DNA from: Pseudomonadota bacterium | GTDB taxonomy: Bacteria > Pseudomonadota > Gammaproteobacteria > Burkholderiales > Burkholderiaceae_B | Length of the DNA: 64,000 nucleotides | Assembly (NCBI GenBank): GCA_023439305.1 | Contig: JAEXOO010000018.1 | Coordinates: 137,611-201,610, forward strand | Reading direction: 5' to 3' | Shown here: piece by piece, positions 26,219 to 34,618 of the stretch | Layout of the letters: every line of letters begins with the position of its first letter | How positions within the stretch are numbered: position 1 is the stretch's first letter | Translations under genes and position numbers: made by a program | Notes under the pieces: model-generated | Told to the model about the DNA's origin: nothing | The model's database searches: none | The model's input: only the letters and a program-made list of their open reading frames with translations

Positions 26219-27106
26219 TCAGCGATCGCCGTCTTGAACCATTTTTCGTTCGGCCCACAGTTTCAGGGCCAGGGTCACCAGGGCCAGGCAAGCCAGCACG
26301 GAGGCCGACGCAAACGCGCCCACAGTGTGGTAATCGTTATATTCAATCTCAACATGCAAGGGCAGCGTATTGGTCTGGCCCCGTATGTGCCCCGACAGGA
26401 CCGATACCGCGCCAAACTCGCCCATGGCCCGCGCATTGCACAGAATCACCCCATACAGCAGGCCCCACTTGATCTTGGGCAAGGTCACGCGCCAGAACAT
26501 CTGGAAACCGCTGGCGCCCAGCACGCGGGCCGCTTCTTCCTCGTCGCTGCCTTGCGCCTGCATCAAGGGGATCAGCTCGCGTGCCACAAAGGGAAAGGTC
26601 ACGAACAAGGTAGCCAGCACCAGCCCCGGCAAGGCGAACACAATACGTATATTATTCGCATCCAGCCAATCCCACAGCGGACCTTGCCGGCCGAAGATCA
26701 ACAGGAACACCAGGCCTGCGATCACGGGCGAGACCGAAAAGGGCAAGTCTATCAGGGTTGTGAGCAAACTCTTGCCGCGAAATTCAAACCGCGCGATAGC
26801 CCAGGATGCGGCCAGCCCGAACACAATATTGAGCGGCACGGCTATCACCGCCACCAGCAGGGTCAAGCGCACAGCATGCAAGGTGTCGGCATCCTGCAAG
26901 GCCGACAAATATGGCATCACGCCCTTGCTCAAGGCTGTTGCAAAGACCAGCACCAGAGGCAAGAGCAGAAACAGCACAAAAAACAGCAAGGCAATGCCGA
27001 TCAGCAGGACTTTCACTTCTATGCTTTCATCGCGCACATTGTCGTTAGCGGGCCGAATACGGGCCGGCACATAAGAATCGGGGCGCAGGGTCAGGGTATC
27101 GCTCAT
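26219..27106 (-). CDS. cysW: Sulfate ABC transporter permease CysW
   Basis: A 295-residue permease with six helices. The EAA loop is EEEAARVLGASGFQMFWRVT and LPFSVSPVIAGLVFLL marks the CysW subfamily. It overlaps the cysT stop by four bases and pairs with CysT in the membrane. Confidence 0.95.
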   Translation of the reverse strand: MSDTLTLRPDSYVPARIRPANDNVRDESIEVKVLLIGIALLFFVLFLLLPLVLVFATALSKGVMPYLSALQDADTLHAVRLTLLVAVIAVPLNIVFGLAASWAIARFEFRGKSLLTTLIDLPFSVSPVIAGLVFLLIFGRQGPLWDWLDANNIRIVFALPGLVLATLFVTFPFVARELIPLMQAQGSDEEEAARVLGASGFQMFWRVTLPKIKWGLLYGVILCNARAMGEFGAVSVLSGHIRGQTNTLPLHVEIEYNDYHTVGAFASASVLACLALVTLALKLWAERKMVQDGDR

Positions 27107-28023
27107 GTGACGCTCCCAGCAGACAGGGCAGGTGCAGCAGCAACGCGTTCACGACTTGATATCCGGCCCGTATGGCGCGTCTGCAGCCACCACTGCAACA
27201 AATTGATCAAGAGCAGGATGATGAAGGACAGCACCAGCATGACCACCGCCAGCGCGGCAGCGCCCGCATAGTCGAACTGCTCCAGCTTGATGACGATCAG
27301 CAAGGACGTGATTTCCGATACCAGCGGGACATTGCCGGCGATGAAAATAACCGATCCGTATTCACCAACGCCCCGGGCAAAAGCCAGCGCCACACCGGTC
27401 AGCCAGGCGGGCAGCAAGGAGGGCGCGATTACCTTGCGCAGGGTCTGCCAGCGACCGGCGCCCAGGCACGCGGACGCCTCTTCCTGCTCTTTTTCGAACT
27501 CTTCCAGCACCGGCTGCAAGGTGCGCACGACAAACGGCAAGCCAATAAATGTCAGCGCGATCAGCACGCCCCACGGGGTGAAGGCGATGCGTCCCACATA
27601 TGGCTCGGCCCAGGCGCCAATCCAGCCATTGGGGGCATAAATGGCGGCCAGGGAAATGCCGGCCACCGAGGTTGGCAAGGCAAAGGGCAGATCGATCAGG
27701 GCATCAACGATGCGCCGGCCCGGAAAACGATAACGCACCAGCACCCAGGCCAATATGGCGCCGAACACACCGTTGATGAGCGCCGCCGCCACCGCCGTGC
27801 CGAAGGTCAGACGCAGCGATGCCAGCACACGGGGAGCCGTCACAGTTGCCCAGAACTGGTCCCAGCTCAGCGCCGTGCTCTTGAGGAACACGGCCGCTAG
27901 CGGAATCAGGATAAGCAGGCTCAGGTAGGTCACCGTGAAACCGAAGGTCAGCCCAAAACCCGGCAGAGGCCCCTTGGGCCTGCGCACAGAAAAGAAGCGG
28001 ACCAGACTTGCTTGCGAAGCCAT
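27103..28023 (-). CDS. cysT: Sulfate ABC transporter permease CysT (CysU)
   Basis: A 306-residue permease with six helices. LPFALPTSVAGISLAAIYAP is the CysT signature, and QEEASACLGAGRWQTLRKVI the EAA loop that contacts CysA. It follows the binding-protein gene by 24 bases. Confidence 0.95.
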   Translation of the reverse strand: MASQASLVRFFSVRRPKGPLPGFGLTFGFTVTYLSLLILIPLAAVFLKSTALSWDQFWATVTAPRVLASLRLTFGTAVAAALINGVFGAILAWVLVRYRFPGRRIVDALIDLPFALPTSVAGISLAAIYAPNGWIGAWAEPYVGRIAFTPWGVLIALTFIGLPFVVRTLQPVLEEFEKEQEEASACLGAGRWQTLRKVIAPSLLPAWLTGVALAFARGVGEYGSVIFIAGNVPLVSEITSLLIVIKLEQFDYAGAAALAVVMLVLSFIILLLINLLQWWLQTRHTGRISSRERVAAAPALSAGSVT

Positions 28024-28047
28024 GGAATCTCCTTCCTGAATCCGGAT

Positions 28048-29064
28048 TTACTTCTTCAAATAAATGCTGTCGAACACGCCGCCATCGGCAAAGTGTTCGG
28101 CCTGCACCTTGGTCCAGCCGCCCAGCTCCTGATCCACTGTGTAGAGCTTGAGTTGCGGATACTGGTCGCGGTACTTGGCCGCCACCGACTCCAGCCGCGG
28201 ACGATAGAAGTGCCGGGCCGCGATTTCCTGTCCTTCAGGGCTGTACAGATAGTCCAGATACGCCTTAGCGACTTTTTCTGTGCCGTGCTTGCTGAGGTTC
28301 TTGTCCACGACAGCGACAGGGGGTTCGGCCAAAATGCTGCTGGACGGCACCACGATGTCGAATTTGTCCGGCCCCAGGTCTTTGACCGACAGCAGGGCCT
28401 CGTTTTCCCAGGCGATCAGCACGTCGCCGATGCCGCGCTCCACAAAGGTGGTGGTCGAACCGCGGGCGCCCGAATCCAGCACGCCTACATTTTTATAGAG
28501 CGCCTGCACGAACTCACGCGCCTTGGCCTCGTCGCCGCCGGGCTGCTTCAAGGCATGAAGCCAGGCCGCCAGATAGTTCCAGCGCGCACCCGCCGAGGTC
28601 TTGGGGTTGGGGGTGACCACATTGATGCCCGGCTTGATCAGATCGTCCCAATCCTTGATGCCTTTCGGATTGCCTTTACGCACCAGCAACACAATGGTCG
28701 ACGTATAGGGCGTGCTGTTGTCGGCCAAACGGCTTTGCCATTGCGTATCCAGCAGTCCGGACTTGGCGATCTGGTCGATATCCGAGGAAATGCCCAGCGT
28801 GACCACATCGGCAGGAGCGCCGTCGATCACGGTACGGGCTTGCTTGCTGGAGCCGCCGTGCGAAGTTCGGATCGTGACGGTATCGCCCGTTTCTTTTTTG
28901 TAATGCTCTTGAAATGCCTTGTTGAACTCGACATAGAGTTCGCGCGTCGGATCATAGGACACATTCAGGATGCTGACTTCCGCCGCCACGGCAGAGGCGG
29001 CCGCCACGACCAAGGTCAACAGTGCCGCACTGCGAAACACTTTCAATTCATGTAGTACCGACAT
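28048..29064 (-). CDS. sbp: Periplasmic sulfate-binding protein
   Basis: A 338-residue precursor with a signal peptide ending at AVAA (about residue 27). EVSILNVSYDPTRELYVEFN and SHGGSSKQARTVIDG, the latter with the sulfate-binding Ser-Gly segment, are hallmarks of Sbp/CysP. The frame extends to 29118, but the ATG at 29064 puts the signal peptide at the right distance. First gene of the sulfate operon, hence presumably under CysB, though I cannot identify the site. Confidence 0.94.
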   Translation of the reverse strand: MSVLHELKVFRSAALLTLVVAAASAVAAEVSILNVSYDPTRELYVEFNKAFQEHYKKETGDTVTIRTSHGGSSKQARTVIDGAPADVVTLGISSDIDQIAKSGLLDTQWQSRLADNSTPYTSTIVLLVRKGNPKGIKDWDDLIKPGINVVTPNPKTSAGARWNYLAAWLHALKQPGGDEAKAREFVQALYKNVGVLDSGARGSTTTFVERGIGDVLIAWENEALLSVKDLGPDKFDIVVPSSSILAEPPVAVVDKNLSKHGTEKVAKAYLDYLYSPEGQEIAARHFYRPRLESVAAKYRDQYPQLKLYTVDQELGGWTKVQAEHFADGGVFDSIYLKK

Positions 29065-29196
29065 CGCTTCCAATCCCCAGGTGATACTTGGTTGAGATAG
29101 TGAAAACGAGTCTATCAAGCGGCCTGACGGCCACGAAATACCAATTCCTTGGTTAGATATAGCGTGTGCTTACAACAGCTTGCGCACGCCGGCGGC

Positions 29197-29559
29197 TCAG
29201 CCTTCCGCAGGCGTATCATCGTCGGGCAGCAAGCCCTCGAAGGCATCCAGCGCACGCGCACTGTAAACCATGGCCGCCCCCGCATTCAGGGCGATGGCCA
29301 CGCTCAGTGCATCGACCAGCTCCTGACGGCTCGCCCCCGCCTTGACGGCGGCTTTGGCATGCACAGCGATGCAGCCGTCGCAGCGGGTGGTGACCGCAAC
29401 GGCCAGGCTGATCAATTCACGCGTCTTGGCATCCAGATGCCCCTGCCCCGATCCGGCCCTGGACAGACTGACATAGCCTTTGATGGCATCCGGGCTCAAG
29501 GCGCCGAACTCCTTGATGCGGCCAGCCAGTTGCTGGCGATATGTTTCCCAATCGAGCAT
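29197..29559 (-). CDS. Carboxymuconolactone decarboxylase/AhpD-family protein
   Basis: A 120-residue protein of the CMD/AhpD fold. LISLAVAVTTRCDGCIAVHA contains the CxxC-like redox segment of AhpD-type proteins (Cys-Asp-Gly-Cys) with the following His. Such proteins act as thioredoxin-like peroxidase partners. I chose the ATG at 29559, with GGAGACG upstream; the frame stays open to 29694. Stands alone downstream of the sulfate operon's promoter, with the arsC remnant divergent on the other side. Confidence 0.85.
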   Translation of the reverse strand: MLDWETYRQQLAGRIKEFGALSPDAIKGYVSLSRAGSGQGHLDAKTRELISLAVAVTTRCDGCIAVHAKAAVKAGASRQELVDALSVAIALNAGAAMVYSARALDAFEGLLPDDDTPAEG

Positions 29560-29751
29560 ATGCGTCTCCGGATAAAAAGAGCGGTAGAAAGTCATCTTAA
29601 AACCGCCCCATACCGGCCAAAACACACAAAACGCTTCAAACCGTACATAAAAATCACACGGCGCCCGCACATTATTCTGATGTCTCTCTTTCACTCTGCG
29701 CGGGCGCTACGGCTGGGCATAAGCTTCTGACACCACGACGTCCTTGCCGCG

Positions 29752-29916
29752 ATGAACGAACTCTCGATTTACCACAACCCCAACTGCGGGACCTCGCGCA
29801 ATGCACCTGAACCTGCTTTTTGCTCACCGATAGGTGCAGCCGCAGACCCAAGGAAAAATTTAGATACTCTTGAGGCAAACAGTCGCCTTTTGAGCAACAC
29901 TGATCAGTCTGATTGA
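29752..29916 (+). pseudogene. Truncated arsenate reductase (arsC) remnant
   Basis: The frame begins MNELSIYHNPNCGTSRN, which is the start of ArsC of the R773 type, including the catalytic Cys12 and the following GTSRN. After residue 17 the sequence diverges completely (APEPAFCSPIGAAADP) and stops at residue 54, against about 140 residues for a full ArsC. No further ArsC segments are found downstream. The break at about 29804 coincides with the start of the lower-GC stretch, so arsC was probably cut by an insertion or deletion. Confidence 0.75.
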
Positions 29917-30002
29917 GTATTATTTACCCGCGAGTTGTTGCATAAGCGCTCGCAGCAGTCTCTGTCATCACTTTCGCTATTTCTTTTTAAGAGGAGAAGG
30001 AA

Positions 30003-30323
30003 ATGGGTAAGCTTGACCACGGAACGATGTGCATCATGTGCCAGACACTGCCCGTATCAAAGCCTCGCACACCGGGCCACGTCAACATGCATCCGTTGAC
30101 ACCAAAGGAAGACTTTGGAGAGCTCGGCACCCAGTGTCTTTATCGTTGCTCAATCTGCCACACGCATTGGCTGTACCAGCAAGACAAGTGGCAGGCCTGC
30201 TTGGGCTTCAAGCTTTGGACGGGCGACCTTGAAAGCTACCGAGCCCAGGAACAACGCCCCGCCCCCAAACCAGAGCACATACCTGCCCAGCGGTATTATC
30301 GAGGGCCAGTGCGCTTAAATTAG
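30003..30323 (+). CDS. Small cysteine-rich protein of unknown function
   Basis: A 106-residue soluble protein with a strong AGGAGAAGG site six bases before the ATG. Cys10-x2-Cys13 (CIMC) and Cys49-x2-Cys52 (CSIC), with Cys45, Cys66 and several His (CHTHW), suggest a zinc-ribbon or other metal site. The C-terminus is Pro/Arg-rich. I do not recognise the family. It lies in the lower-GC stretch between the arsC remnant and a chemoreceptor. Confidence 0.7.
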   Translation: MGKLDHGTMCIMCQTLPVSKPRTPGHVNMHPLTPKEDFGELGTQCLYRCSICHTHWLYQQDKWQACLGFKLWTGDLESYRAQEQRPAPKPEHIPAQRYYRGPVRLN

Positions 30324-30339
30324 CTGCGTGCTGTTCAAT

Positions 30340-30392
30340 GCTGATCTCGTCAGCGTCCCGGATGGCAAACGCATACCCCGCACGAGATCAGC
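30340..30392. repeat. 11-bp perfect inverted repeat with 31-base spacer
   Basis: GCTGATCTCGT at 30340-30350 and ACGAGATCAGC at 30382-30392. It sits between the 3' ends of the cysteine-rich protein gene and the chemoreceptor gene. There is no U-tract, so it is not an ordinary terminator; it may be a recombination or RNA-structure element. Confidence 0.6.
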
Positions 30393-30456
30393 CCCTATAT
30401 CAGGTTCATTCCCAATCAGGCCAGAAGCCTATTTCCGCGCAACACTTCCGTCGCCC

Positions 30457-32091
30457 TCACAGCGACAAACCGTGATTTCCCAACTCACTAGAAAGCCTCA
30501 AGGCCCCGCCCCCTTGCGGTTTTACATCTAATTGGCCTGCAGTGATTCTAAAAAATGCCATGGCCTCTACCAACTGATGTGCCTGCTCATTCAACGAGGC
30601 AGTAGCAGCAGCCGCCTGTTCCACCAACGCCGCATTTTGTTGAGTAACCGTATCCATCTGCGATACGGCCACATTAACCTGATGAATGCCGCTGGCCTGC
30701 TCATCAGAAGCGGCGGTAATTTGCCCCATGATATTGGTGACACGTTCGACTGAAGCAACAATTTCCGCCATTGTGGATCCGGCATCTCCCACTTGCTGAG
30801 ATCCTGCACTTACCTTCTCCAAAGAGTCATCGATCAAATCCTTGATCTCTTTAGCCGCATGAGCACTACGCTGCGCCAGGTTTCTAACCTCACTGGCAAC
30901 AACCGCAAAACCCTTGCCCTGCTCACCGGCACGAGCCGCTTCTACAGCGGCATTTAAGGCCAGTATGTTGGTCTGAAAGGCGATACTGTCAATCACGGCT
31001 ACGATCTCTGCGACCTTCTGCGAACTCCCCGAGATTGCATCCATGGTTAAAACGGCCTGCCTGACGGTTTGCCCTCCTCGTTGTGCAATATCCCGACTTT
31101 GTTCCGCCAACTGTTTGGCCAAATGGGCATTGTCGACGTTTTGCTTCACCGTAGAGTCGAGTTCCTCCATACTGGCGGCCGTTTCCTGAAGCGAGGCTGC
31201 CTGCTGCTCAGTACGTGCCGACAGATCCGTATTGCCCGATGCAATCTCACCTGACCCGGCATCAATTTCCTGGGCCGCGCTGCGGACTCGTCCGATAACA
31301 TCGGTCAGACCTTCGCGCATGCGCGACAAAGCAGCCATCAACAAGCCAATCTCGTTGTTGGAGCGAACATTTATGTGAGTGGTCAGATCTCCTTGGGCCA
31401 TCCGGTCGAATTGCGCTGTTGCCTCCTGAAGCGGACGCAACACCCCTCGCAAGACAAAATATGCGCAAGCAGCCAACAAAAACAAAGCGAATAGGACAAG
31501 GATGCCGGATGTCAGCAGGCTTATGGAGTAACGGCGTTCAGCCGCCATCAGCTCTTCAGAGCCCACCGCCGCAGTGTGATCGAAATAATTTCGCATAGCA
31601 GCTTCGAATACAGCATTGGCTTGACGAGCCTCCAAATTTGCTTGGATGTACTTTGCCGCATGCCCTGAAGCCAACGATCCTACTTGGAGGTCAATCGTAA
31701 CAACATATGCCTTATAAGCATCCTCCACCTCGCGTGCTCGGCGGATCGCCTCTTCGCTTTTAGGCACGGCCAAGTAACGTTGCATATAAGCACCGGCATC
31801 CTGCAGAAAGCCCAAAGCCCGTTGCAGGCTGGCCTTTGACAGATCGCCATGCCCGTCCTCAGCCTCTTGAAAGCTGCCAGACAAAGCCAACCTAGTTCGC
31901 ATCAGCAAGCCGTACGTCTCACGCAGGGGATCCACTTGCTCGACAGAGACGAGATTGAGATGCTGAACCCCCTCATAAGTCCTCTTTGCATCGAATGAGG
32001 CCAATAATGTGGATGCAATGAGCGCAACAAAAAAAAGCACCAAGACCGACATCAAGCCCGTGCGGATTTTGATTTTCTCTAAAGTAAACAT
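30457..32091 (-). CDS. Methyl-accepting chemotaxis protein
   Basis: A 544-residue chemoreceptor. Helix 1 (TGLMSVLVLFFVALIASTLL) and helix 2 (SLLTSGILVLFALFLLAACA) enclose a periplasmic four-helix-bundle domain of Tar/Trg size; HAMP follows (LRPLQEATAQFDRMAQGD). The signalling tip IDSIAFQTNILALNAAVEAA is perfect, and TEQQAASLQETAASMEELDS is a methylation helix. There is no C-terminal NWETF-like CheR tether. I chose the ATG at 32091, just before the helix; the frame runs to 32166. No che genes are nearby and its GC is lower than the flanks, which suggests an acquired receptor. Confidence 0.93.
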   Translation of the reverse strand: MFTLEKIKIRTGLMSVLVLFFVALIASTLLASFDAKRTYEGVQHLNLVSVEQVDPLRETYGLLMRTRLALSGSFQEAEDGHGDLSKASLQRALGFLQDAGAYMQRYLAVPKSEEAIRRAREVEDAYKAYVVTIDLQVGSLASGHAAKYIQANLEARQANAVFEAAMRNYFDHTAAVGSEELMAAERRYSISLLTSGILVLFALFLLAACAYFVLRGVLRPLQEATAQFDRMAQGDLTTHINVRSNNEIGLLMAALSRMREGLTDVIGRVRSAAQEIDAGSGEIASGNTDLSARTEQQAASLQETAASMEELDSTVKQNVDNAHLAKQLAEQSRDIAQRGGQTVRQAVLTMDAISGSSQKVAEIVAVIDSIAFQTNILALNAAVEAARAGEQGKGFAVVASEVRNLAQRSAHAAKEIKDLIDDSLEKVSAGSQQVGDAGSTMAEIVASVERVTNIMGQITAASDEQASGIHQVNVAVSQMDTVTQQNAALVEQAAAATASLNEQAHQLVEAMAFFRITAGQLDVKPQGGGALRLSSELGNHGLSL

Positions 32092-32530
32092 CTGATTAGC
32101 ACTTATTCCAATGGAAATATACAAGCATCTATCATCAGTGTTTGAGCAAATACTCAATCCAAACAAGTAGGCTGTGAAATAGCCTCAGTTCGACTTACTT
32201 AGTTGATATTAAAAATATTTTTGCCCTTCCCCAGGCGCTCCGCATCGGAATGAAAGCGAGGTCCAAGCAAGCTCTTGAGCAGGAGAGAATAGAACTACGG
32301 CACACCAGCCAAGCCCCCCATTCCCAGCACCTCGAAACTCGAGATAGCGCTCCAGGGCGGCAATTGCCACCAATGACCATCACAATGGGCGTTTGTCGCC
32401 ATTTTTTGATTTCTCGAAATCCGAGACAGCCATTGCGCCCACAACGTAGGGCGTAGCCTAGTCGGCAACAAACTAATTTCGGGTGGCGTAGGCTCGCTTA
32501 ACCCCATTGCAACGCGAAGCAAACAGGCAT
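32092..32530. other. Intergenic region without a supported gene
   Basis: About 440 bases between the chemoreceptor and the tRNA-Val terminator. A TTGAG-CAAATA-CTCAA inverted repeat at 32142-32157 could be an operator for the chemoreceptor. Bases 32370-32520 contain short repeated motifs (GGGCGTAGCC, GGCGTAGGC; CAATGGGCG, CCATTGCGCCC) and look like a degraded intergenic element. No protein is credible. Confidence 0.4.
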
Positions 32531-32561
32531 AAAAAAAGCACCTAGCGAAGGCTAAGTGCTT
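32531..32561 (-). terminator. Terminator of tRNA-Val
   Basis: AAGCAC-TAGC pairs with GCTA-GTGCTT (one mismatch, GAAG loop), followed on minus by seven T. It lies 21 bases after the tRNA 3' end. Confidence 0.85.
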
Positions 32562-32581
32562 GATTTGGTTTGCAAAATAAG

Positions 32582-32657
32582 TGGTGGGTGCTGAGGGGTT
32601 CGAACCCCCGACCTACGCCTTGTAAGGGCGCCGCTCTACCAGCTGAGCTAAGCACCC
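32582..32657 (-). tRNA. tRNA-Val (anticodon TAC)
   Basis: On minus the 76 bases fold as a tRNA: acceptor GGGTGCT/AGCACCC, D arm AGCTCAGCTGGTAGAGC, anticodon stem GCGCCCTTACAAGGCGT with anticodon TAC, T arm GGGGGTTCGAACCCC, and encoded CCA. It follows hupB by 80 bases and may be processed from the same transcript. Confidence 0.95.
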
Positions 32658-32737
32658 ATTTCTGTGATGCCACTCTTCCTGCAAAGAAAGAGAATTATAG
32701 ACATGCAGAGAAAATTTTGCAAGCCCTGCGTCGTAAA

Positions 32738-33010
32738 TTAATTTACGGCGTCTTTCAGAGCCTTACCGGGACGGAACTTAGGCACGTTGGCGCCTTCGAT
32801 CTCGATGGTTTCACCGGTGCGTGGGTTACGACCCGAACGGGCGGCACGCTCGGAAACGGCGAAGGTGCCGAAACCAACCAGAGTAACCGTATCTTTTTCT
32901 TTCAGCGTGGTGGTCACGGCATCGATAAACGCATCCAGTGCACGACCGGCGTCAGCCTTGGACAGATCGGCTTTGGTGGAAATGAATTCGATAAGCTCGG
33001 TTTTATTCAT
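32738..33010 (-). CDS. hupB: Nucleoid protein HU-beta
   Basis: A 90-residue histone-like protein. MNKTELIEFISTKADLSKAD at the N-terminus, VTLVGFGTFAVSERAARSGR with the GFGTF turn, and the DNA-binding arm RNPRTGETIEIEGANVPKFR ending in FRPGKALKDAVN are diagnostic for HU. It bends DNA without sequence preference. Confidence 0.97.
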   Translation of the reverse strand: MNKTELIEFISTKADLSKADAGRALDAFIDAVTTTLKEKDTVTLVGFGTFAVSERAARSGRNPRTGETIEIEGANVPKFRPGKALKDAVN

Positions 33011-33503
33011 TGAGAAAATACCCCTGAAAATTATTTTAACCAGCGCCCTTCGGGAGCCAGTCTGTTACTGCCACATTAACAGGGCAGACGACAGGGACCT
33101 AACCACCGCCGACTGCCTTTGCAACCAGGCGTTATGAGGACCCGGATGGCTACCGCGTATTAAGCCTATGATTAAAAGACGTGTCAAGCAAAAAAGCGTC
33201 TGTAACCCGCATCATTGCTCACTTTTCACAGTTTTTGCAGGTCTTTTCACTTTTTCCCACATCGGCTTAACACGATCCTCAAAATATGCTAAATGCCCGC
33301 TGCCCAGGCCGTCATCAGCATACATAAACTTCAAACCCTCCATTCCTTGCGTTCCTGCCGCGCCCTCTCGGCGCCCTCTGCCCGGATAAAACGGCGACGC
33401 GCACCCATGAGGCGCACGCCATCCATACCCATGGCTGAAGGATAAGCCCGCTTACAATTTTTTTACTTGGATTTCAGACCCAGCAGCCTCGTTGGCAAGG
33501 AGC
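33011..33503. other. Divergent intergenic region between hupB and nirE
   Basis: About 490 bases with no credible gene. It holds the hupB promoter (33159-33187) and presumably the nirE promoter. I looked for an FNR/Dnr box near nirE and found none. Confidence 0.5.
33159..33187 (-). promoter_or_regulatory. Possible hupB promoter
   Basis: Minus-strand TTGACA (33187-33182) and CTTAAT (33164-33159) are 17 bases apart. The start point would be about 140 bases upstream of hupB, giving a long leader. The -35 is perfect, the -10 is 4 of 6. Confidence 0.4.
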
Positions 33504-34280
33504 ATGGCATTGAACGGCAACGTCTATCTGGTAGGCGCCGGCCCCGGCGACCCCGATCTTCTCACCCTGCGGGCCTTGCGCCTGCTCCAACAAGCCGATG
33601 CCGTGGTCTGCGACCGACTCGTGGGCGGCAACATCATGGCGCTGATCAACCCCCGGGCCGAAGTTCACGACGTCGGCAAGATCGCGGGCTGCAGCGCCCG
33701 CATGCAGGACCTCATCCACGCTACGTTGCTTCAGCTGGCCTCCCGCCACGCCTGCGTCGTGCGGCTGAAAGGAGGCGACCCCTTCATCTTCGGACGGGGG
33801 GGCGAAGAACTCCTCTACCTGCAGCGCCATGGAATACGCGCGCAAGTCGTCCCCGGCATTACCGCCGCAACGGGGTGCGCCGCATCGCTGGGCATCCCCC
33901 TCACCCACCGCGGCCAGGCCACCAGCGTACGCTTTGTGACCGGACACCTGCGGGACAACCAAGGGCTACAGCTGGACTGGCGATCACTGGCAGATCCTTC
34001 CTGTACGCTGGTCTTCTACATGGCCGTAGGCAACGCGCAGCACATCGCCGACTCATTGATGCTGCACGGCCGTAGCGGTCAAACGCCTGCAGCCCTGGTC
34101 CAGGACGCCACGCTACCCGACCAGCGCTGGGAGCTCACCACGCTGGACCATGTTTCCGAGCTCATTCGTTGTTTTTCTCCGCCCACCTTGCTGATCATCG
34201 GCGACGTAGTCCAGCTTCACCCGGACTACGCCGGTACTGCCGCCGATACGCTCCTGGCCCAGCCATGCCCGCTCGCCTGA
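33504..34280 (+). CDS. nirE: Uroporphyrinogen-III C-methyltransferase (NirE/CobA type)
   Basis: A 258-residue SUMT making precorrin-2 from uroporphyrinogen III. VYLVGAGPGDPDLLTLRALR, VVCDRLVGGNIM, VVRLKGGDPFIFGRGGEE and VVPGITAATGCAASLGIPLTHR are the canonical motifs in order. As the first gene of a heme d1 cluster it is assigned as NirE. The start is uncertain: the ATG at 33504 has AAGGAG only one base away, so TTG at 33510 (seven bases from AAGGAG) is possible, as is a TTG at 33492. It overlaps nirC by 16 bases. Confidence 0.92.
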   Translation: MALNGNVYLVGAGPGDPDLLTLRALRLLQQADAVVCDRLVGGNIMALINPRAEVHDVGKIAGCSARMQDLIHATLLQLASRHACVVRLKGGDPFIFGRGGEELLYLQRHGIRAQVVPGITAATGCAASLGIPLTHRGQATSVRFVTGHLRDNQGLQLDWRSLADPSCTLVFYMAVGNAQHIADSLMLHGRSGQTPAALVQDATLPDQRWELTTLDHVSELIRCFSPPTLLIIGDVVQLHPDYAGTAADTLLAQPCPLA

Positions 34281-34618
34281 CCCTGCGCGCCGGCGTGCTG
34301 GCCGGGCTGATCGGCCTGCTTTTCCCCACAGCCTGGGCCACAACCGCCGCCCCCCCTACCGAACGCCAGCAAACCCTGTCTCACCTGCTGCGCCAGGAGT
34401 GCGGCTCCTGTCACGGCCTGCATCTAAATGGGGGACTCGGTCCGGCCCTGACTCGTTCAGCTCTTGCAGGCCAACGTCCCGAACAGCTGGCCGACACCAT
34501 CCTGCAGGGCCGTCCGGGCACAGCCATGCCCGGCTGGAGTCGGTTTCTCAATAAGTCCGAAGCTCAATGGCTGGCCGAACAGCTGCTGAACTCGAACACC
34601 CCCCTCGCTCTGCCATGA
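34265..34618 (+). CDS. nirC: Cytochrome c NirC (c55x type)
   Basis: A 117-residue precursor with a signal peptide (LTLRAGVLAGLIGLLFPTAWA). The heme site is CGSCH (ECGSCHGLHLNG) with a likely Met ligand in AMPGWSRFLNK. NirC is a small periplasmic c-type cytochrome that donates electrons in heme d1 maturation or to NirS. The ATG at 34265 lies inside the end of nirE, and the stop overlaps the nirF start. Confidence 0.88.
   Translation: MPARLTLRAGVLAGLIGLLFPTAWATTAAPPTERQQTLSHLLRQECGSCHGLHLNGGLGPALTRSALAGQRPEQLADTILQGRPGTAMPGWSRFLNKSEAQWLAEQLLNSNTPLALP

Noticed and set aside
25517..27271. Plus-strand frame of 584 codons opposite cysA/cysW
   Set aside because: Shadow of two well-conserved ABC genes, with no ribosome site.
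30328..30531. 67-codon plus-strand frame between the cysteine-rich protein and chemoreceptor genes
   Set aside because: No ribosome site, overlaps the chemoreceptor 3' end and the inverted repeat, and resembles nothing.
32295..32522. 75-codon minus-strand frame upstream of the chemoreceptor
   Set aside because: No ribosome site and no family resemblance. It covers the repeated, degraded-looking spacer, so it was described as intergenic.
29804..32581. An integrative element with tRNA-Val as attachment site
   Set aside because: There is no integrase, and no copy of the tRNA-Val 3' end is found near 29804. Only the lower GC and the broken arsC remain as evidence for transfer.
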